The position numbers were made by a program, and so were the translations under genes. 64,000 nt of DNA, taken from Methanococcoides sp. AM1 (lineage in GTDB: Archaea > Halobacteriota > Methanosarcinia > Methanosarcinales > Methanosarcinaceae). Shown here piece by piece: positions 45,075 through 54,743 of the stretch. The stretch covers positions 310,001 through 374,000 of the forward strand of contig NZ_CAAGSW010000002.1 in the NCBI RefSeq assembly GCF_900774055.1, given 5' to 3'. The notes beneath the pieces are model-generated. The model was not told the DNA's origin. It was given only the letters and a program-made list of their open reading frames with translations, and made no database searches. How positions within the stretch are numbered: the stretch's first letter is position 1; each line of letters opens with the position of its first letter.

Positions 45075-46535
45075 TCAGCCTTTAACAACGCCCAGTGGCA
45101 TCATTCTTGCGACCTTTCTTGCGATTCCAAGATCGTGTACAACATTGACGACATCACTGCTGGACTTGTAAACGCCAGGTGCTTCCTCTGCGATCACGGA
45201 TGGATGGGCAGCTCTGACCATTATTCCGCTTTTCTCAAGTTGGCTCTTGATATCTTCCCCGTGGAATTCCTTCTTCGCATGTGCACGGCTCATGACTCTG
45301 CCTGCTCCATGACATGCGCTTCCGAAAGAGATATCCATTGAAGCTTCTGCTCCGTGAAGTACGAACGAAGCTGTTCCCATGCTTCCAGGTATCAGGACCG
45401 GTTGGCCGACATCGCGGTATGCCTGTGGTACATCCTTGTGTCCTGGGGGGAATGCTCTTGTAGCTCCTTTCCTGTGTACGTAGACGTTCTTTTTCTTACC
45501 ATCTACGGTATGTTCTTCCAGTTTTGCCACATTGTGTGCAACATCATAGACCAGATCAAGTCCAAGCTCATCAATGTCGGACCTGAACACCTCTGAAATG
45601 ATCTCCCTGGTCCAGTGGGTAATGATCTGCCTGTTGTTCCATGCATAGTTTGCAGCACATATCATGGATCGGAAGTAGTTCTGTGCTTCATCGGACTGTG
45701 CCGGAGCACATGCAAGCTGTTTGTCAGGAAGTGCGATCTTATACTTCTTTGAAGCCTGTGAGATCGTACGCAGGTGATCTGTGCATATCTGGTGTCCGGT
45801 GCCTCGTGAACCGCAGTGGATCATGAAGGATACCTGTCCTTCTTCCAGGCCAAATTTATCAGCAACTTCCTGGTCGTATATCTTATCGATATACTGTACC
45901 TCAAGGAAGTGATTGCCGCTGCCTAATGTTCCTGCCTGTGGACGTCCTCTCTTGCGTGCCTTGGTGCTGATGTGGCTTACATCTCCGCCTTCTATGCATC
46001 CGCCACCTTCGCAGTGTTCAAGATCTGCTTTCTCGCCGTAACCGTTCTCAACTGCCCAGCGGGAACCATGCAGGAATATATCATCAAGCTCGCTATCGGA
46101 TGCCCTCAGGCGGCTCTTGGAACCGACTCCTGCAGGTACGGACTGGAATAGTTTCTCAGTAAGTTCTTTCATGACCGGACGAACCTCTTCAACGGTGAGG
46201 TTCGATCGAACAAGGCGTACTCCGCAGTTGATATCAAAACCCACTCCTCCCGGGCTGATGACTCCTTCCTCTTCGTCAAAGGCGGCAACGCCTCCGATAG
46301 GGAATCCGTATCCAAGGTGTGCATCCGGCATCGCCATGGAATATTTCTGTATTCCGGGAAGCATTGCAACGTTTGCGACCTGGTCGAGTGCTTCCGGTTC
46401 AAGGTTGTGGATAAGCTTATCTGAGAGGTATATCCTTCCCGGGACGTTCATTCCAGGTTTCGATCCGACCGGGATCTCCCATATATTATCGTCTATCCTC
46501 TTGAGTGATTCCTTTATGCTGCTTGCATTTTCCAT
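45075..46535 (-). CDS. rtcB: RNA-splicing ligase RtcB
   Basis: A 486-residue Mn2+/GTP-dependent ligase that joins 2',3'-cyclic phosphate and 5'-OH RNA ends, sealing tRNA exons in archaea. Metal and guanylylation residues are visible: GVGFDINCGVR, MIHCGSRGTGHQ, DVAHNVAKLEEH, and the nucleophile His region GSACHGAGRVMSR. No intein is present. The ATG at 46535 sits after GGGAGGG; a GTG at 46550 is the alternative. The archease gene is 48 bases upstream, the well-known functional partner. Confidence 0.95.
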   Translation of the reverse strand: MENASSIKESLKRIDDNIWEIPVGSKPGMNVPGRIYLSDKLIHNLEPEALDQVANVAMLPGIQKYSMAMPDAHLGYGFPIGGVAAFDEEEGVISPGGVGFDINCGVRLVRSNLTVEEVRPVMKELTEKLFQSVPAGVGSKSRLRASDSELDDIFLHGSRWAVENGYGEKADLEHCEGGGCIEGGDVSHISTKARKRGRPQAGTLGSGNHFLEVQYIDKIYDQEVADKFGLEEGQVSFMIHCGSRGTGHQICTDHLRTISQASKKYKIALPDKQLACAPAQSDEAQNYFRSMICAANYAWNNRQIITHWTREIISEVFRSDIDELGLDLVYDVAHNVAKLEEHTVDGKKKNVYVHRKGATRAFPPGHKDVPQAYRDVGQPVLIPGSMGTASFVLHGAEASMDISFGSACHGAGRVMSRAHAKKEFHGEDIKSQLEKSGIMVRAAHPSVIAEEAPGVYKSSSDVVNVVHDLGIARKVARMMPLGVVKG

Positions 46536-46583
46536 GCGTGTCCCTCCCACTGTGATTTTGAACTATTATTGTTACTGATGTGA

Positions 46584-47024
46584 TCATGTATCAACTGTTA
46601 CCTGTACCATAAAACCTTCCGGAACTTCCTCTGCCTTCAGGTCATTGTAGGTCACAGCTTTGACTTCGGTGTCGATCTCATGTTTCCCAAGGTCTATCTC
46701 TTCACCGCTTGCGTGTGCTGATATTGTGTATTCGCCATCAACCTGTGTGATGCTCTCCACTTTGAACTCCCCAAAGGCTATGAAATCCACTTCGAAGAGG
46801 AACAGAAGTTCTGAGAGCCAGTCCACCAGAAGATCGTCGATATCAGGCGCTGTAAGTTTGATGCTCTCTGTGTGTTTGCAGTCAACCTTTGATGTATTGA
46901 TCATCACATTGAACATGGCGACAGCTGCGTTCTCAAAGGCCTCTTCCATTGTTTTCCCGTAGGCCTTGAACTTTGCATCCGCCGTGTGTTCAAGATATTC
47001 GTATTTCAGGTCAGGGAACTGCAT
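46584..47024 (-). CDS. Archease (RtcB activator)
   Basis: A 146-residue archease that speeds RtcB guanylylation and turnover. The family opening YEYLEHTADAKFKAYG, the metal-site Asp in HTAD and DIDDLLVDWLSELLFLFE, and the C-terminal AVTYNDLKAEE are all present. Its coupling to rtcB is conserved across archaea. Cytoplasmic, no membrane segment. Confidence 0.94.
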   Translation of the reverse strand: MQFPDLKYEYLEHTADAKFKAYGKTMEEAFENAAVAMFNVMINTSKVDCKHTESIKLTAPDIDDLLVDWLSELLFLFEVDFIAFGEFKVESITQVDGEYTISAHASGEEIDLGKHEIDTEVKAVTYNDLKAEEVPEGFMVQVTVDT

Positions 47025-47093
47025 GTTTTTTAGATGGTCTTTGCTCTACTTTAAACTATTCCAAAAATAATCGGGATCGGAAGGCCAAACCGA

Positions 47094-47702
47094 TTAGAGG
47101 CGCTTCCATATACTGCCCATTCTCTGTATTGTTGTTATATGGCTTCCAAGTCCAATGACAATAATACTCCAGCCTATCATGGTATAACCCAGAACTGGTT
47201 CGCTATAGATGTAATAGGCTATCGAGGCTATCAGTATCAGGGCCAATCTGTCAGCTCTGCCCATGATGCCACCGTAAAATCTTCCGATTCCCAGTGCCTG
47301 TGCCTGTGTTCCGAGATAGCTTACCAACAGTACCAGGATTATGGTTATGGTGCCGATCTGCCACTGCACATGCCCGCCGAAGAACATTCCACAGATGATG
47401 AAAACATCGGAATAACGGTCGATGACATGGTCAAGGAAGTCGCCTTTCTTGCTATCTGTGCGAAGATACCTTGCAACTGCGCCGTCAAGGGCATCAAAGG
47501 AAGAATTGAGCCCGACAAAAAGGATGGCTGCAAGTGCAAAGAATGGCCTTTCGACCGAGAAGTAGAAACAGATACCTGCCAGTACTGCAAATCCAAAGGA
47601 AGCTATCGAAAGGGAGTTTGGGGATATCCTCCTGTTTGCGAGAGCTATGGCTACAGGGTTCAATATCCTTGTAGCGGCCGGTCTTAGTGCATCAATGGTC
47701 AT
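47094..47702 (-). CDS. CDP-alcohol phosphatidyltransferase (archaetidylinositol-phosphate-synthase-like)
   Basis: A 202-residue integral membrane lipid synthase with the signature DGx2ARx8Gx3Dx3D as DALDGAVARYLRTDSKKGDFLDHVIDRYSD and about five hydrophobic helices. The N-terminus RPAATRILNPVAIALANRRISPNSLS resembles archaetidylinositol phosphate synthases, which join CDP-archaeol and inositol 1-phosphate. That subclass call is tentative. Same strand as archease and the class II aldolase. Confidence 0.85.
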   Translation of the reverse strand: MTIDALRPAATRILNPVAIALANRRISPNSLSIASFGFAVLAGICFYFSVERPFFALAAILFVGLNSSFDALDGAVARYLRTDSKKGDFLDHVIDRYSDVFIICGMFFGGHVQWQIGTITIILVLLVSYLGTQAQALGIGRFYGGIMGRADRLALILIASIAYYIYSEPVLGYTMIGWSIIVIGLGSHITTIQRMGSIWKRL

Positions 47703-47756
47703 GGATTATCCTTTATTTTGCTCTTTCTTATTAGTTGTTATGCTTTTCCCTGATCT

Positions 47757-48308
47757 TTACTTCTTTGCAAGATCGACCAGGTATTTGATCCTGCAGGAAT
47801 GCTCTATCTGTGTTGTGACTATGTAAGCATCAGCAAGCGTCTTACCCAATGCGAAGGTGCCATGGCTGTATGCGATCGCTCCCCTGTGGTTGGATAATGC
47901 TTTTGCTGCTTCTTCTGCCAGTTCGGCTGTTCCCATCATTCCCTTGAAGATGGGTATCTCGTGAAGGAAGTGGATGCCTTCGCTGTCAAAAGGGATAATA
48001 TTGTCTGAATCTGCTATAAGCGTCTGGGCCACCGAATATGGGCAGTGTGCATGCAGGATCGCAAGCGCAGGCGTGTTCCTGTAAATGGCACGGTGCACGA
48101 TGGTCTCTGTGGATGCGATCCGGTCGAGTTCCGATGTTCTCTCGATGGGAACTTCCACCACACTGTTATCAGTGATCTCGTCAAGTGCTGCACCACTTCG
48201 TGTTATCATCATTCTGCTCCCTATACGCACGCTGATGTTTCCAAAATTGGATTCGACCAACCCGTGGTCGACCAGCTTTTTCCCATATTTTGCTATTTCC
48301 TGCCACAT
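47757..48308 (-). CDS. Class II aldolase/adducin family protein (fuculose-phosphate aldolase-like)
   Basis: A 183-residue zinc-dependent class II aldolase. Metal ligands of the fold are HAHCPY (two His) and AYSHGTFALG (third His), and an N-terminal NFGNISVRIGSRMMITRSG matches the phosphate/substrate region. The archaeal members act on fuculose 1-phosphate or similar ketose/aldose phosphates, yielding lactaldehyde or DHAP. The exact substrate cannot be inferred. Last gene before the tRNA-Thr region. Confidence 0.88.
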   Translation of the reverse strand: MWQEIAKYGKKLVDHGLVESNFGNISVRIGSRMMITRSGAALDEITDNSVVEVPIERTSELDRIASTETIVHRAIYRNTPALAILHAHCPYSVAQTLIADSDNIIPFDSEGIHFLHEIPIFKGMMGTAELAEEAAKALSNHRGAIAYSHGTFALGKTLADAYIVTTQIEHSCRIKYLVDLAKK

Positions 48309-48382
48309 GATGTTTCTACTATGTTAAAATCAACCATAACATTTATTTGTTATTATGCATTCTAAGGGTACGTTTCAATAGC

Positions 48383-48456
48383 GCCTCGATGGCTCAGCCC
48401 GGCAGAGCGAGTGATTTGTAATCACTAGGTCGCGTGTTCAAATCACGCTCGAGGCT
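48383..48456 (+). tRNA. tRNA-Thr (anticodon TGT)
   Basis: A complete cloverleaf: acceptor GCCTCGA/TCGAGGC, D stem GCTC/GAGC, anticodon stem AGTGA/TCACT with loop TTTGTAA, T stem GCGTG/CACGC with loop TTCAAAT. The anticodon TGT at 48417-48419 reads ACA. The discriminator is T, as usual for archaeal tRNA-Thr, and CCA is encoded directly after it (48457-48459). No intron. Confidence 0.97.
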
Positions 48457-48628
48457 CCATTCTTATTTTCTTTAGGTTTTTCGATGCGTAGTGAAGGGTC
48501 GGTCTTAATAAAGAAATACAGATCTCCGGCGTTGGAAGCTTAGTACATATGGTTTACTTGCAGCACATATACTTCACTTATATAATACTCATACTACCTT
48601 CTGCTTTCGATCTAATAAAGTAAGTAAG

Positions 48629-49492
48629 TCACTTCAAAACAGCATCCTTGAAACTTTCGATTCCTTCCCTGTCCATCACATCACCAAGCCTCTCATCTTT
48701 CCCGCCATTTTCGCGGTAGTATTCGATGGTCCTGTTGACGATGTCATATACCTCTTTTTCGCTATGGACTTCCGCAAGCCTTGTGCCCTCATGTGGGAAT
48801 CTGCCCACCTTGCCACCACAGAATATCATATATCCCGTTTTTGAAGCAACGATGGCATCCTTTGGGCAGGCGAGGATACATTCTCCGCAAAGTATGCATT
48901 TGTCCATGTCGATATGCAGATTACCACCTTCCATTGTTATGGCATTGGCTTTGCAGCGTTTTACGCACACGCCACATTCTGTGCATGTGTCCTTTATCCA
49001 TTCAGGATGCACTGTGCCCATGATCCCAAGATCATTCTCCTGGGGTTTCAGGCATGCTGCAGGACATCCTGTGATAGCTATCTTGAACTTGTATGGAACA
49101 TCTGCTCCGAAATGTGCCCTGTCTATCTTTTCAGCAAGGCCCTGACAATCTATCAGCCCATGATTGCAGACCCGGTTGCCCTGGCATGCAACGACAGCAC
49201 GCACTCTTCTTCCGGCAACACCCGGGCGAACGGCTGCATTTTTCATATCTTCCTTCGCAGCTTCCACGTTCTCAAAATTAACAAAAGGTACTTCGATCCC
49301 CTGCCTTGAGGTAATGTGTATATGTCCCTGTCCATACTTCTCAGCAGCGTCTGCAATGGCTCTTAACTGGTCGGCTTCAACATAGCCGCCAGTGATGCCA
49401 ACTCGCATGGAACACAAGTTATTCTGTCTCTGGGGGAGATATCCATCTTTCTTTAATTGTTCTTTGCTAATCTTATTTTGCATTGATTTCAT
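48629..49492 (-). CDS. Siroheme/iron-sulphur protein, Dsr-like (F420-dependent sulfite reductase-type)
   Basis: A 287-residue protein of the dissimilatory sulfite reductase-like group. Residues about 25-160 have the sulfite/nitrite reductase ferredoxin-like half and the siroheme-cluster cysteines C-x5-C (ACQGNRVC) and C-x3-C (TGCPAACLKP). Two [4Fe-4S] ferredoxin motifs (CTECGVCVKRC; CILCGECILACP) follow. It lacks the F420-binding N-terminal half of Fsr, so it is the small stand-alone type common in methanogens, of uncertain role in sulfite or other oxyanion reduction. A 285-base gap with no recognisable gene separates it from the MFS gene. Confidence 0.88.
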   Translation of the reverse strand: MKSMQNKISKEQLKKDGYLPQRQNNLCSMRVGITGGYVEADQLRAIADAAEKYGQGHIHITSRQGIEVPFVNFENVEAAKEDMKNAAVRPGVAGRRVRAVVACQGNRVCNHGLIDCQGLAEKIDRAHFGADVPYKFKIAITGCPAACLKPQENDLGIMGTVHPEWIKDTCTECGVCVKRCKANAITMEGGNLHIDMDKCILCGECILACPKDAIVASKTGYMIFCGGKVGRFPHEGTRLAEVHSEKEVYDIVNRTIEYYRENGGKDERLGDVMDREGIESFKDAVLK

Positions 49493-49777
49493 CTCAGTTT
49501 GATGATGTTAATCCAATCAACTTGAGTTGGATGGGGCTTGCTACGCTGAACTGCTATATACGGATTGTGATTTGCAATGGTCGAATAGATCTTCGATTTG
49601 GTCTCTTGTCGAATCAGAGTTTCAGGGGTTTAGGCAGTTGAAAATACTTCCAGATTCCTGGGTTATCTCGAACAATATATGTCAATTTATTCAGCAAGGA
49701 CTAGAAATTTGTTCAGCTTTATGCTATATGAATTCTGCATAACGTTTTTGACGTTGTTTGGTGTTATTGTTGAATTA

Positions 49778-50944
49778 ATGGAATTCAAATCCTATCACCT
49801 CCTGTTCCTTGCAACAACTGTTTTCTTTGCAATGGCAGGGGGTGCCATACTTGCCCCGGTACTGCCACAGATGGTGGAGCCATTAAGCAGCACACCCAAT
49901 GAAGTAGCCCAGCTCATGGCGGTCTACACCATATCAACAGCGATCTTCTCTCTTGTCATCGGGCACTTTGTTGACCGCGTGAACAGGAAGGCTGTGCTTG
50001 TGCCCTGTCTCATCATCAATGGATTGATGGGACTTTTCAGTTTCTTTGCAACCGATCTGCATACTCTGCTTATACTGAGATTTGTTCAGGGTATAGGGAT
50101 CGCCGGGATGATGTCACTGGTGATGCTGGTGATCGGGGATGTCTATAAGGGGCTTGACCGGGTTCATTCAATGGGCAGGGTTAGTATGGCAATAGCCATT
50201 GGTTCAGTTACTGCACCCCTTATTGGTGGTGGATTGGCCACCATCGGCTGGAATTATCCTTTCCTCTTCTATGTCCTGTCACTGCCATTTGCCCTGCTGG
50301 TTTTCCTGTTGCTTCCTGAAACAAAAGAATCTGTGGGATCTCATGGTAGCGGACTGGGAAATGCAGTTCGTGAACTTCGGGACTTCAGGATATTTTACAC
50401 CGTGTTCCTGAGCTTTGCTATCTTCTTCCTGTTGTTCTCGATCGTTGTCTTTCTGCCATTCATGCTCAAGGATGTTTTCGGGTTTGGTGCAAAAGAGGCA
50501 GGAATGGTGCTTTCTATTCAGGGAATTGCCATCATCATGGTGGCATCTAACATAAAGAAGCTTGCAGAAAAACTTCCATTGATAGTCCTCATAGGTTTGG
50601 GTTTTTCACTTGTAGGAATATCTATTTTCCTTATCTCATGGACGGTTTCTCTTCCTGTACTTTTCCTGTTATTGCTGGTCTTTGGCGGTGGTTTCGGGCT
50701 TTGCCAGACGGCCATAGACTCCCAGATCATCCAGATATCACCACCAAAGTCCCGTGGCGGTGTCCTTTCCATTCACAATACCATGAAATATGTTGGCCAG
50801 AGTGCTTCACCCGTGGTACTGGGTTTCATATTGCTTTACTTCGATCTGCAGGTAGTGTTCCTGCTTTCAGGTGTCTTTGGAATAATGGTGGCAGTCGTGA
50901 CCCTGGCATTCAGGAAAAAGTTTGTTGTGGAAAGTAATATCTAA
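49778..50944 (+). CDS. Major facilitator superfamily transporter
   Basis: A 388-residue membrane transporter with about twelve hydrophobic segments. An MFS motif A-like loop GHFVDRVNRKAV and a conserved QGIGIAGM region lie in the N-terminal half, and a second repeat is visible in the C-terminal half. Substrate unknown; related to drug-efflux MFS proteins. The open frame extends to 49679, but the start at 49778 (MEFKSYHLLF) begins where the first membrane helix does. The ogt gene follows 22 bases later. Confidence 0.88.
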   Translation: MEFKSYHLLFLATTVFFAMAGGAILAPVLPQMVEPLSSTPNEVAQLMAVYTISTAIFSLVIGHFVDRVNRKAVLVPCLIINGLMGLFSFFATDLHTLLILRFVQGIGIAGMMSLVMLVIGDVYKGLDRVHSMGRVSMAIAIGSVTAPLIGGGLATIGWNYPFLFYVLSLPFALLVFLLLPETKESVGSHGSGLGNAVRELRDFRIFYTVFLSFAIFFLLFSIVVFLPFMLKDVFGFGAKEAGMVLSIQGIAIIMVASNIKKLAEKLPLIVLIGLGFSLVGISIFLISWTVSLPVLFLLLLVFGGGFGLCQTAIDSQIIQISPPKSRGGVLSIHNTMKYVGQSASPVVLGFILLYFDLQVVFLLSGVFGIMVAVVTLAFRKKFVVESNI

Positions 50945-50966
50945 TTCAAAATTGATGTTATATTGA

Positions 50967-51470
50967 ATGTATTATGCTCTCATAAGGACGAAACTTGGAA
51001 CTGTACTGGTGGCTGGCAATTCTGAAGGGCTGAAGGTGCTGAACATCCAGGATGGTAAAAGGAAATATTCCATCCCTTCTGATTGGAAGCAGAACAGCAC
51101 TTTCTTTAAGGTGGTCGAAGAACAGTTACACAAGTATCTTGCAGGTGAGTTAAAGGAATTTGATGTAGTGCTCTCTCCGGATGGTTCTGATTTCCAGAAG
51201 AAGGTTTGGAATGCTTTAACAAAGATCCCTTATGGCAAGACCGTATCCTATGGTTATGTGGCTGAAATGATCGGCAAGCCAAAAGCTGCAAGGGCAGTTG
51301 GGCTTGCAAACTCTTTGAATCCGATCCAGATCATCATCCCATGCCACCGTGTTGTAAGCTCTAACGGGAAACTGGCAGGTTATGCAGGCGGGCTTGATGT
51401 AATGGTGGAACTTCTTGAGATCGAAGGCATAAAGGCCAAAGATAACGGGTCTGGGAAGTTCAGCATCTAA
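50967..51470 (+). CDS. ogt: Methylated-DNA-protein-cysteine methyltransferase
   Basis: A 167-residue suicide repair enzyme removing O6-methyl from guanine. The nucleophile is in IPCHRVV near residue 131, and VWNALTKIPYGKTVSYG and ANSLNPI mark the helix-turn-helix DNA-binding part. Cytoplasmic. It follows the MFS gene closely. No other alkylation repair gene is near. Confidence 0.95.
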   Translation: MYYALIRTKLGTVLVAGNSEGLKVLNIQDGKRKYSIPSDWKQNSTFFKVVEEQLHKYLAGELKEFDVVLSPDGSDFQKKVWNALTKIPYGKTVSYGYVAEMIGKPKAARAVGLANSLNPIQIIIPCHRVVSSNGKLAGYAGGLDVMVELLEIEGIKAKDNGSGKFSI

Positions 51471-51589
51471 ATGATGGGGTCTTCATTACTGAAAAGTAGA
51501 TACTTCATTTTGGTATGCCTGCAAAAAAATAAATTATGGGACATGGGCAGTTCCATTGTCCCTTTGATCATTATCCGCCAGAAGTTTTC

Positions 51590-53110
51590 TCAGAAGTCGA
51601 ATAAGGTTTTCTGAGGCTTTGCTTTTGCAGCCGGTTTCGGGTCTGGTTTTGGATTGTCCTTTGGAGCTGAGCTCACTGGTTTTGAAGTTTCTTCAGCTTT
51701 TGGATTTCCGTTGGAAGCAGCACTTTCCATTATCTGGTTCAGGTCCATCTGCTTTTTATCCTGTACCTTTTTCACCGCCTTTTTCTCAAAAAAGACCGGA
51801 GCGTCATCATTGCCATAGGCGCTGCGTTGTGCCTGTGCAAGATCATAGATCTTCTGTATTCCTTTTGTGACCTTTTTGCCACCGGTAAGATAAACGATCT
51901 CATCGACGCTCAGTTCAAGGTCAACAGCGACATCTACTGCGTAGGAATCATCCTTCAACATCCTGCCGTAAAGATGTGCCAGGTCTGTGCGGGAATAACG
52001 CATGGATTCGTTGCAATGGTAGCCGATTCTGGAAGCAATATTGTCCCTCATGTCACGTTTTGCCCTTAACTGACCCATTTTACGCCAGAACGAGGGTGGC
52101 TGGTATTTTGTGAATCCGCGACTGACATGGGATTTAGATACAACAGTCCCACAGGTCATGAGGACGCCTGCATATCTCCAGAGGCGATAGCTCTGTCGTT
52201 TTCTCACACGTCCAAGATACCTGTCCGCCTTTGAAAGATGCCTGTATCCGGTTATCAGGTCCTCTTCGGTTCCTTCCTCGGTGCCATATTGTAATGGCAG
52301 GTTCTCATCGATCCAGTGGATGAGGTTCTCAGGGGTCTCGTCCAGTCCGTATGTGGCCTGCAATGCACTTTTCGGGTCAGTGCTCTTGAAGATCTTCCCG
52401 AGTGCCTTGAAGATCGATTCTTTCGTATCCCTCTCGGATGTGGCGATATCTTCAATGTATATCTCATCCCTTCCCAATGCCACAGCCTGAAGGTCCTTGA
52501 CAGCACTTCTCATGTCTCCGCCAGCATTGTCTGCCAATTTCTCAAGGACGCCAACACCGCACATGATCTTCTCTTCGACGCATATCTTCTTGAGCGCCGG
52601 TATCATTGACCTGCCCTGGACGGAATTGAACTTGAGCTCAATGCAACTGGAGCGTATCGAAGGTGTAAGTCCGTAGAGGTCGTTGGCAATTAGCACGATG
52701 GGCTGGTCAGTTGTTTTGATAATGCTGCCCACAGCACGGGCTCCGCCCCTATCGGCATTTCCGTGCATGTTGTCGGCTTCGTCCAGAATGATCAGTCTCT
52801 TTGTGGAAGTGCCCGTAAGTGAGCTCATCTTTGATGCAGAACCTGCGACCCTTTCAATAGCACCTGCCGTTCTCTGGTCACTTGCATTCAGCTCGATGGT
52901 CTCCCAGTCGAAGTCCTTTGCAAGTGCGTGTGCTGCGGATGTTTTTCCAACTCCTGCAGGTCCGTGAAGTATGACCGCACGCTTCTCCGGCACTCCGGAG
53001 AGCCATGACTCTGCCCACTCGCGCATATCAATGATTGACTTCTTATTCCCCACAAGATCTGATAGGGATTTGGGCCTGTATTTTTCAACCCATTCGATAG
53101 ATTCTTCCAT
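51590..53110 (-). CDS. rfcL: Replication factor C large subunit
   Basis: A 506-residue AAA+ clamp-loader subunit that opens PCNA rings. Walker A is [13 protein letters not shown], Walker B-like ILDEADNM (a DEAD-type variant), and the C-terminal 110 residues are a charged tail ending QKTLFDF, a PCNA-interacting peptide box. It is the partner of small RfcS, which is not in the window. Minus strand, next to mtxX but transcribed away from it. Confidence 0.94.
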   Translation of the reverse strand: MEESIEWVEKYRPKSLSDLVGNKKSIIDMREWAESWLSGVPEKRAVILHGPAGVGKTSAAHALAKDFDWETIELNASDQRTAGAIERVAGSASKMSSLTGTSTKRLIILDEADNMHGNADRGGARAVGSIIKTTDQPIVLIANDLYGLTPSIRSSCIELKFNSVQGRSMIPALKKICVEEKIMCGVGVLEKLADNAGGDMRSAVKDLQAVALGRDEIYIEDIATSERDTKESIFKALGKIFKSTDPKSALQATYGLDETPENLIHWIDENLPLQYGTEEGTEEDLITGYRHLSKADRYLGRVRKRQSYRLWRYAGVLMTCGTVVSKSHVSRGFTKYQPPSFWRKMGQLRAKRDMRDNIASRIGYHCNESMRYSRTDLAHLYGRMLKDDSYAVDVAVDLELSVDEIVYLTGGKKVTKGIQKIYDLAQAQRSAYGNDDAPVFFEKKAVKKVQDKKQMDLNQIMESAASNGNPKAEETSKPVSSAPKDNPKPDPKPAAKAKPQKTLFDF

Positions 53111-53230
53111 CTGTGATCATACCTTCAATAAAAGGGAAAATTAATTAATGTTTGCATCTCTTTGTTGATTCTGATTAATATCATTTCTGGCAGGTGACCT
53201 GGCATGTAGAACAATAGCACGACAAGTCTT

Positions 53231-54055
53231 ATGGATGTTGTTCGGAAAAGGGCTCTTTCAAACACTGCAAAAGTGGCTATTGGTGTTCGTGATCCAACTC
53301 CTAAGATGCTATCCAGTATAGAGAATGCACACAATGAGGGATATGCACATGTTATCCTTGTAGGGGATAAGCAGGAGATCGATGCTATTGGCACTTCTCT
53401 TGAGATCATTAACACCCATGAGCCGGAGTACGTTCTGGGCGACCTGTTGGCATCGGGTTCAGTTGATGCAGCTGTCAGGGGAACTGCAAAAGCATCAGGT
53501 GCGCTGTCCCATCTAAAGCAGGTCCTGAAAATAGAGCGGCTTCATCGTATGGCTTTTCTCCTTACCTCTGAAGGTGTTCCATTCTTCCTTGCACCTGTGG
53601 GCATCGATGAGGGCAATGACCTCTCGGACAAGATCACACTTGTTAAGCTTGGTGTGGAACACATGCGCAGGTTCGGAGTTGAACCGGTGGTAGGAGTGCT
53701 TTCGGGTGGCAGGATGGACGATCTTGGAAGGCATGAGACGATCGATCGCACACTTGCAGACGCTGACTTCCTCGCAAGCCGGCTTCGGGAAAATGGTATA
53801 TGTGCAAAGCATTATACAATACTCATTGAGGACGCCATAAAGGAAGCGAACTTCATCTTTGCTCCTGACGGGATAACTGGTAACCTGATATTCAGGACAC
53901 TTGTGTTCCTTGGAGGAGGGGACGGTATCGGTGCGCCTGTATTAATGGATGACCATGTCTTCGTGGACACATCACGCGTGGGTGGTCACTACACAAAAGC
54001 TATTATGCTTGCAAGTGCCCTTGTGGATATGAAAAACGAGAGAAACAGATCTTGA
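53231..54055 (+). CDS. mtxX: Methanogen MtxX (phosphotransacetylase-like) protein
   Basis: A 274-residue protein of the MtxX family, with the fold of phosphate acetyl/butyryl transferases; TPKMLSSIENAHNEGYAHVILVGD and LGGGDGIGAPVLMDDHVFVDTS are its typical stretches. It is methanogen-specific and was named for its position beside mtrA- and mtrH-like genes in Methanosarcina. Catalysis is not established. No strong ribosome site precedes the ATG. Followed by mtxA and mtxH. Confidence 0.88.
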   Translation: MDVVRKRALSNTAKVAIGVRDPTPKMLSSIENAHNEGYAHVILVGDKQEIDAIGTSLEIINTHEPEYVLGDLLASGSVDAAVRGTAKASGALSHLKQVLKIERLHRMAFLLTSEGVPFFLAPVGIDEGNDLSDKITLVKLGVEHMRRFGVEPVVGVLSGGRMDDLGRHETIDRTLADADFLASRLRENGICAKHYTILIEDAIKEANFIFAPDGITGNLIFRTLVFLGGGDGIGAPVLMDDHVFVDTSRVGGHYTKAIMLASALVDMKNERNRS

Positions 54056-54081
54056 TTATATGTGATTTATGAGGTGTTGAC

Positions 54082-54675
54082 ATAGAAACTGTTGCATGTG
54101 GCTGGCCTGTTGTGAAAGGAGATTGCATTGCCGGAATGAATGATTCCTGTATTGCAGTTATAACTCTTGCAAGCTCACTTGAACCTTATGATGAAGCTGC
54201 CATGTGGGGTAGCTGCAAGACCGAGAACCTTGGTGCAGAGAAGATCATTATAAACACGGTTTCAAATTCGAATATCAGGTATCTCCTGATATGCGGTAAT
54301 GAATCCAGGGGTCATCTTGCAGGAAAGACACTTATTGCACTTCACAAGAACGGCATCGATGAGGATGGTCGGATCATTGGTTCGGATGGAGCGATACCCT
54401 TTATCGAGAACGTCGGAAGGGATGTAATTGAACGTTTCCAGAAGCAGGTAAGTCTCATCGAACGCATCGGCCTGATCGACATTGATGAGATCCGCCGGAT
54501 CGTTGATGAGTATAAAGAAAAAGAAGGTCCGTACTGTGAAGCAGCTTTCGTTGTAGAGAGCGCAAAAAAGAAAAGCAGGCCGGTTATGGATGTCACTTCC
54601 GGGGATATCATGGTATCAGGCAATGTAATGCTTGATTCGGCTTCCGGAATTGTTTGTGAAGTAGAGTCCGATTAA
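54082..54675 (+). CDS. mtxA: MtrA-like corrinoid protein (non-canonical start)
   Basis: A soluble homologue of MtrA, the cobamide-carrying subunit of methyl-H4MPT:coenzyme M methyltransferase. The motif GWPVVKGDCIAGMNDSC (from about residue 7) is the MtrA N-terminus, and ICGNESRGHLAG holds the histidine equivalent to the cobalt-ligand His. PFIENVGRDVIERFQKQV is also typical. The C-terminal membrane anchor of MtrA is absent. The conserved part begins upstream of the first canonical start (GTG, 54112): the frame runs back to a stop at 54070-54072 with only ATA at 54082 after GAGGTG. I report the ATA start (197 residues); the GTG version would lose the GWPVV motif. Confidence 0.8.
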   Translation: METVACGWPVVKGDCIAGMNDSCIAVITLASSLEPYDEAAMWGSCKTENLGAEKIIINTVSNSNIRYLLICGNESRGHLAGKTLIALHKNGIDEDGRIIGSDGAIPFIENVGRDVIERFQKQVSLIERIGLIDIDEIRRIVDEYKEKEGPYCEAAFVVESAKKKSRPVMDVTSGDIMVSGNVMLDSASGIVCEVESD

Positions 54676-54743
54676 GTAGGATCTAATTAAGTATCGATTT
54701 AGTATTATCTTTATCATTGTTATATTTCGTAGAGGTTATGTTC

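Noticed and set aside
45075-46535. Intein in RtcB
   Set aside because: The protein is of normal length with uninterrupted motifs.
49527-49742. 71-residue hypothetical gene upstream of the MFS gene
   Set aside because: No ribosome site or recognisable fold; it overlaps the extended MFS frame.
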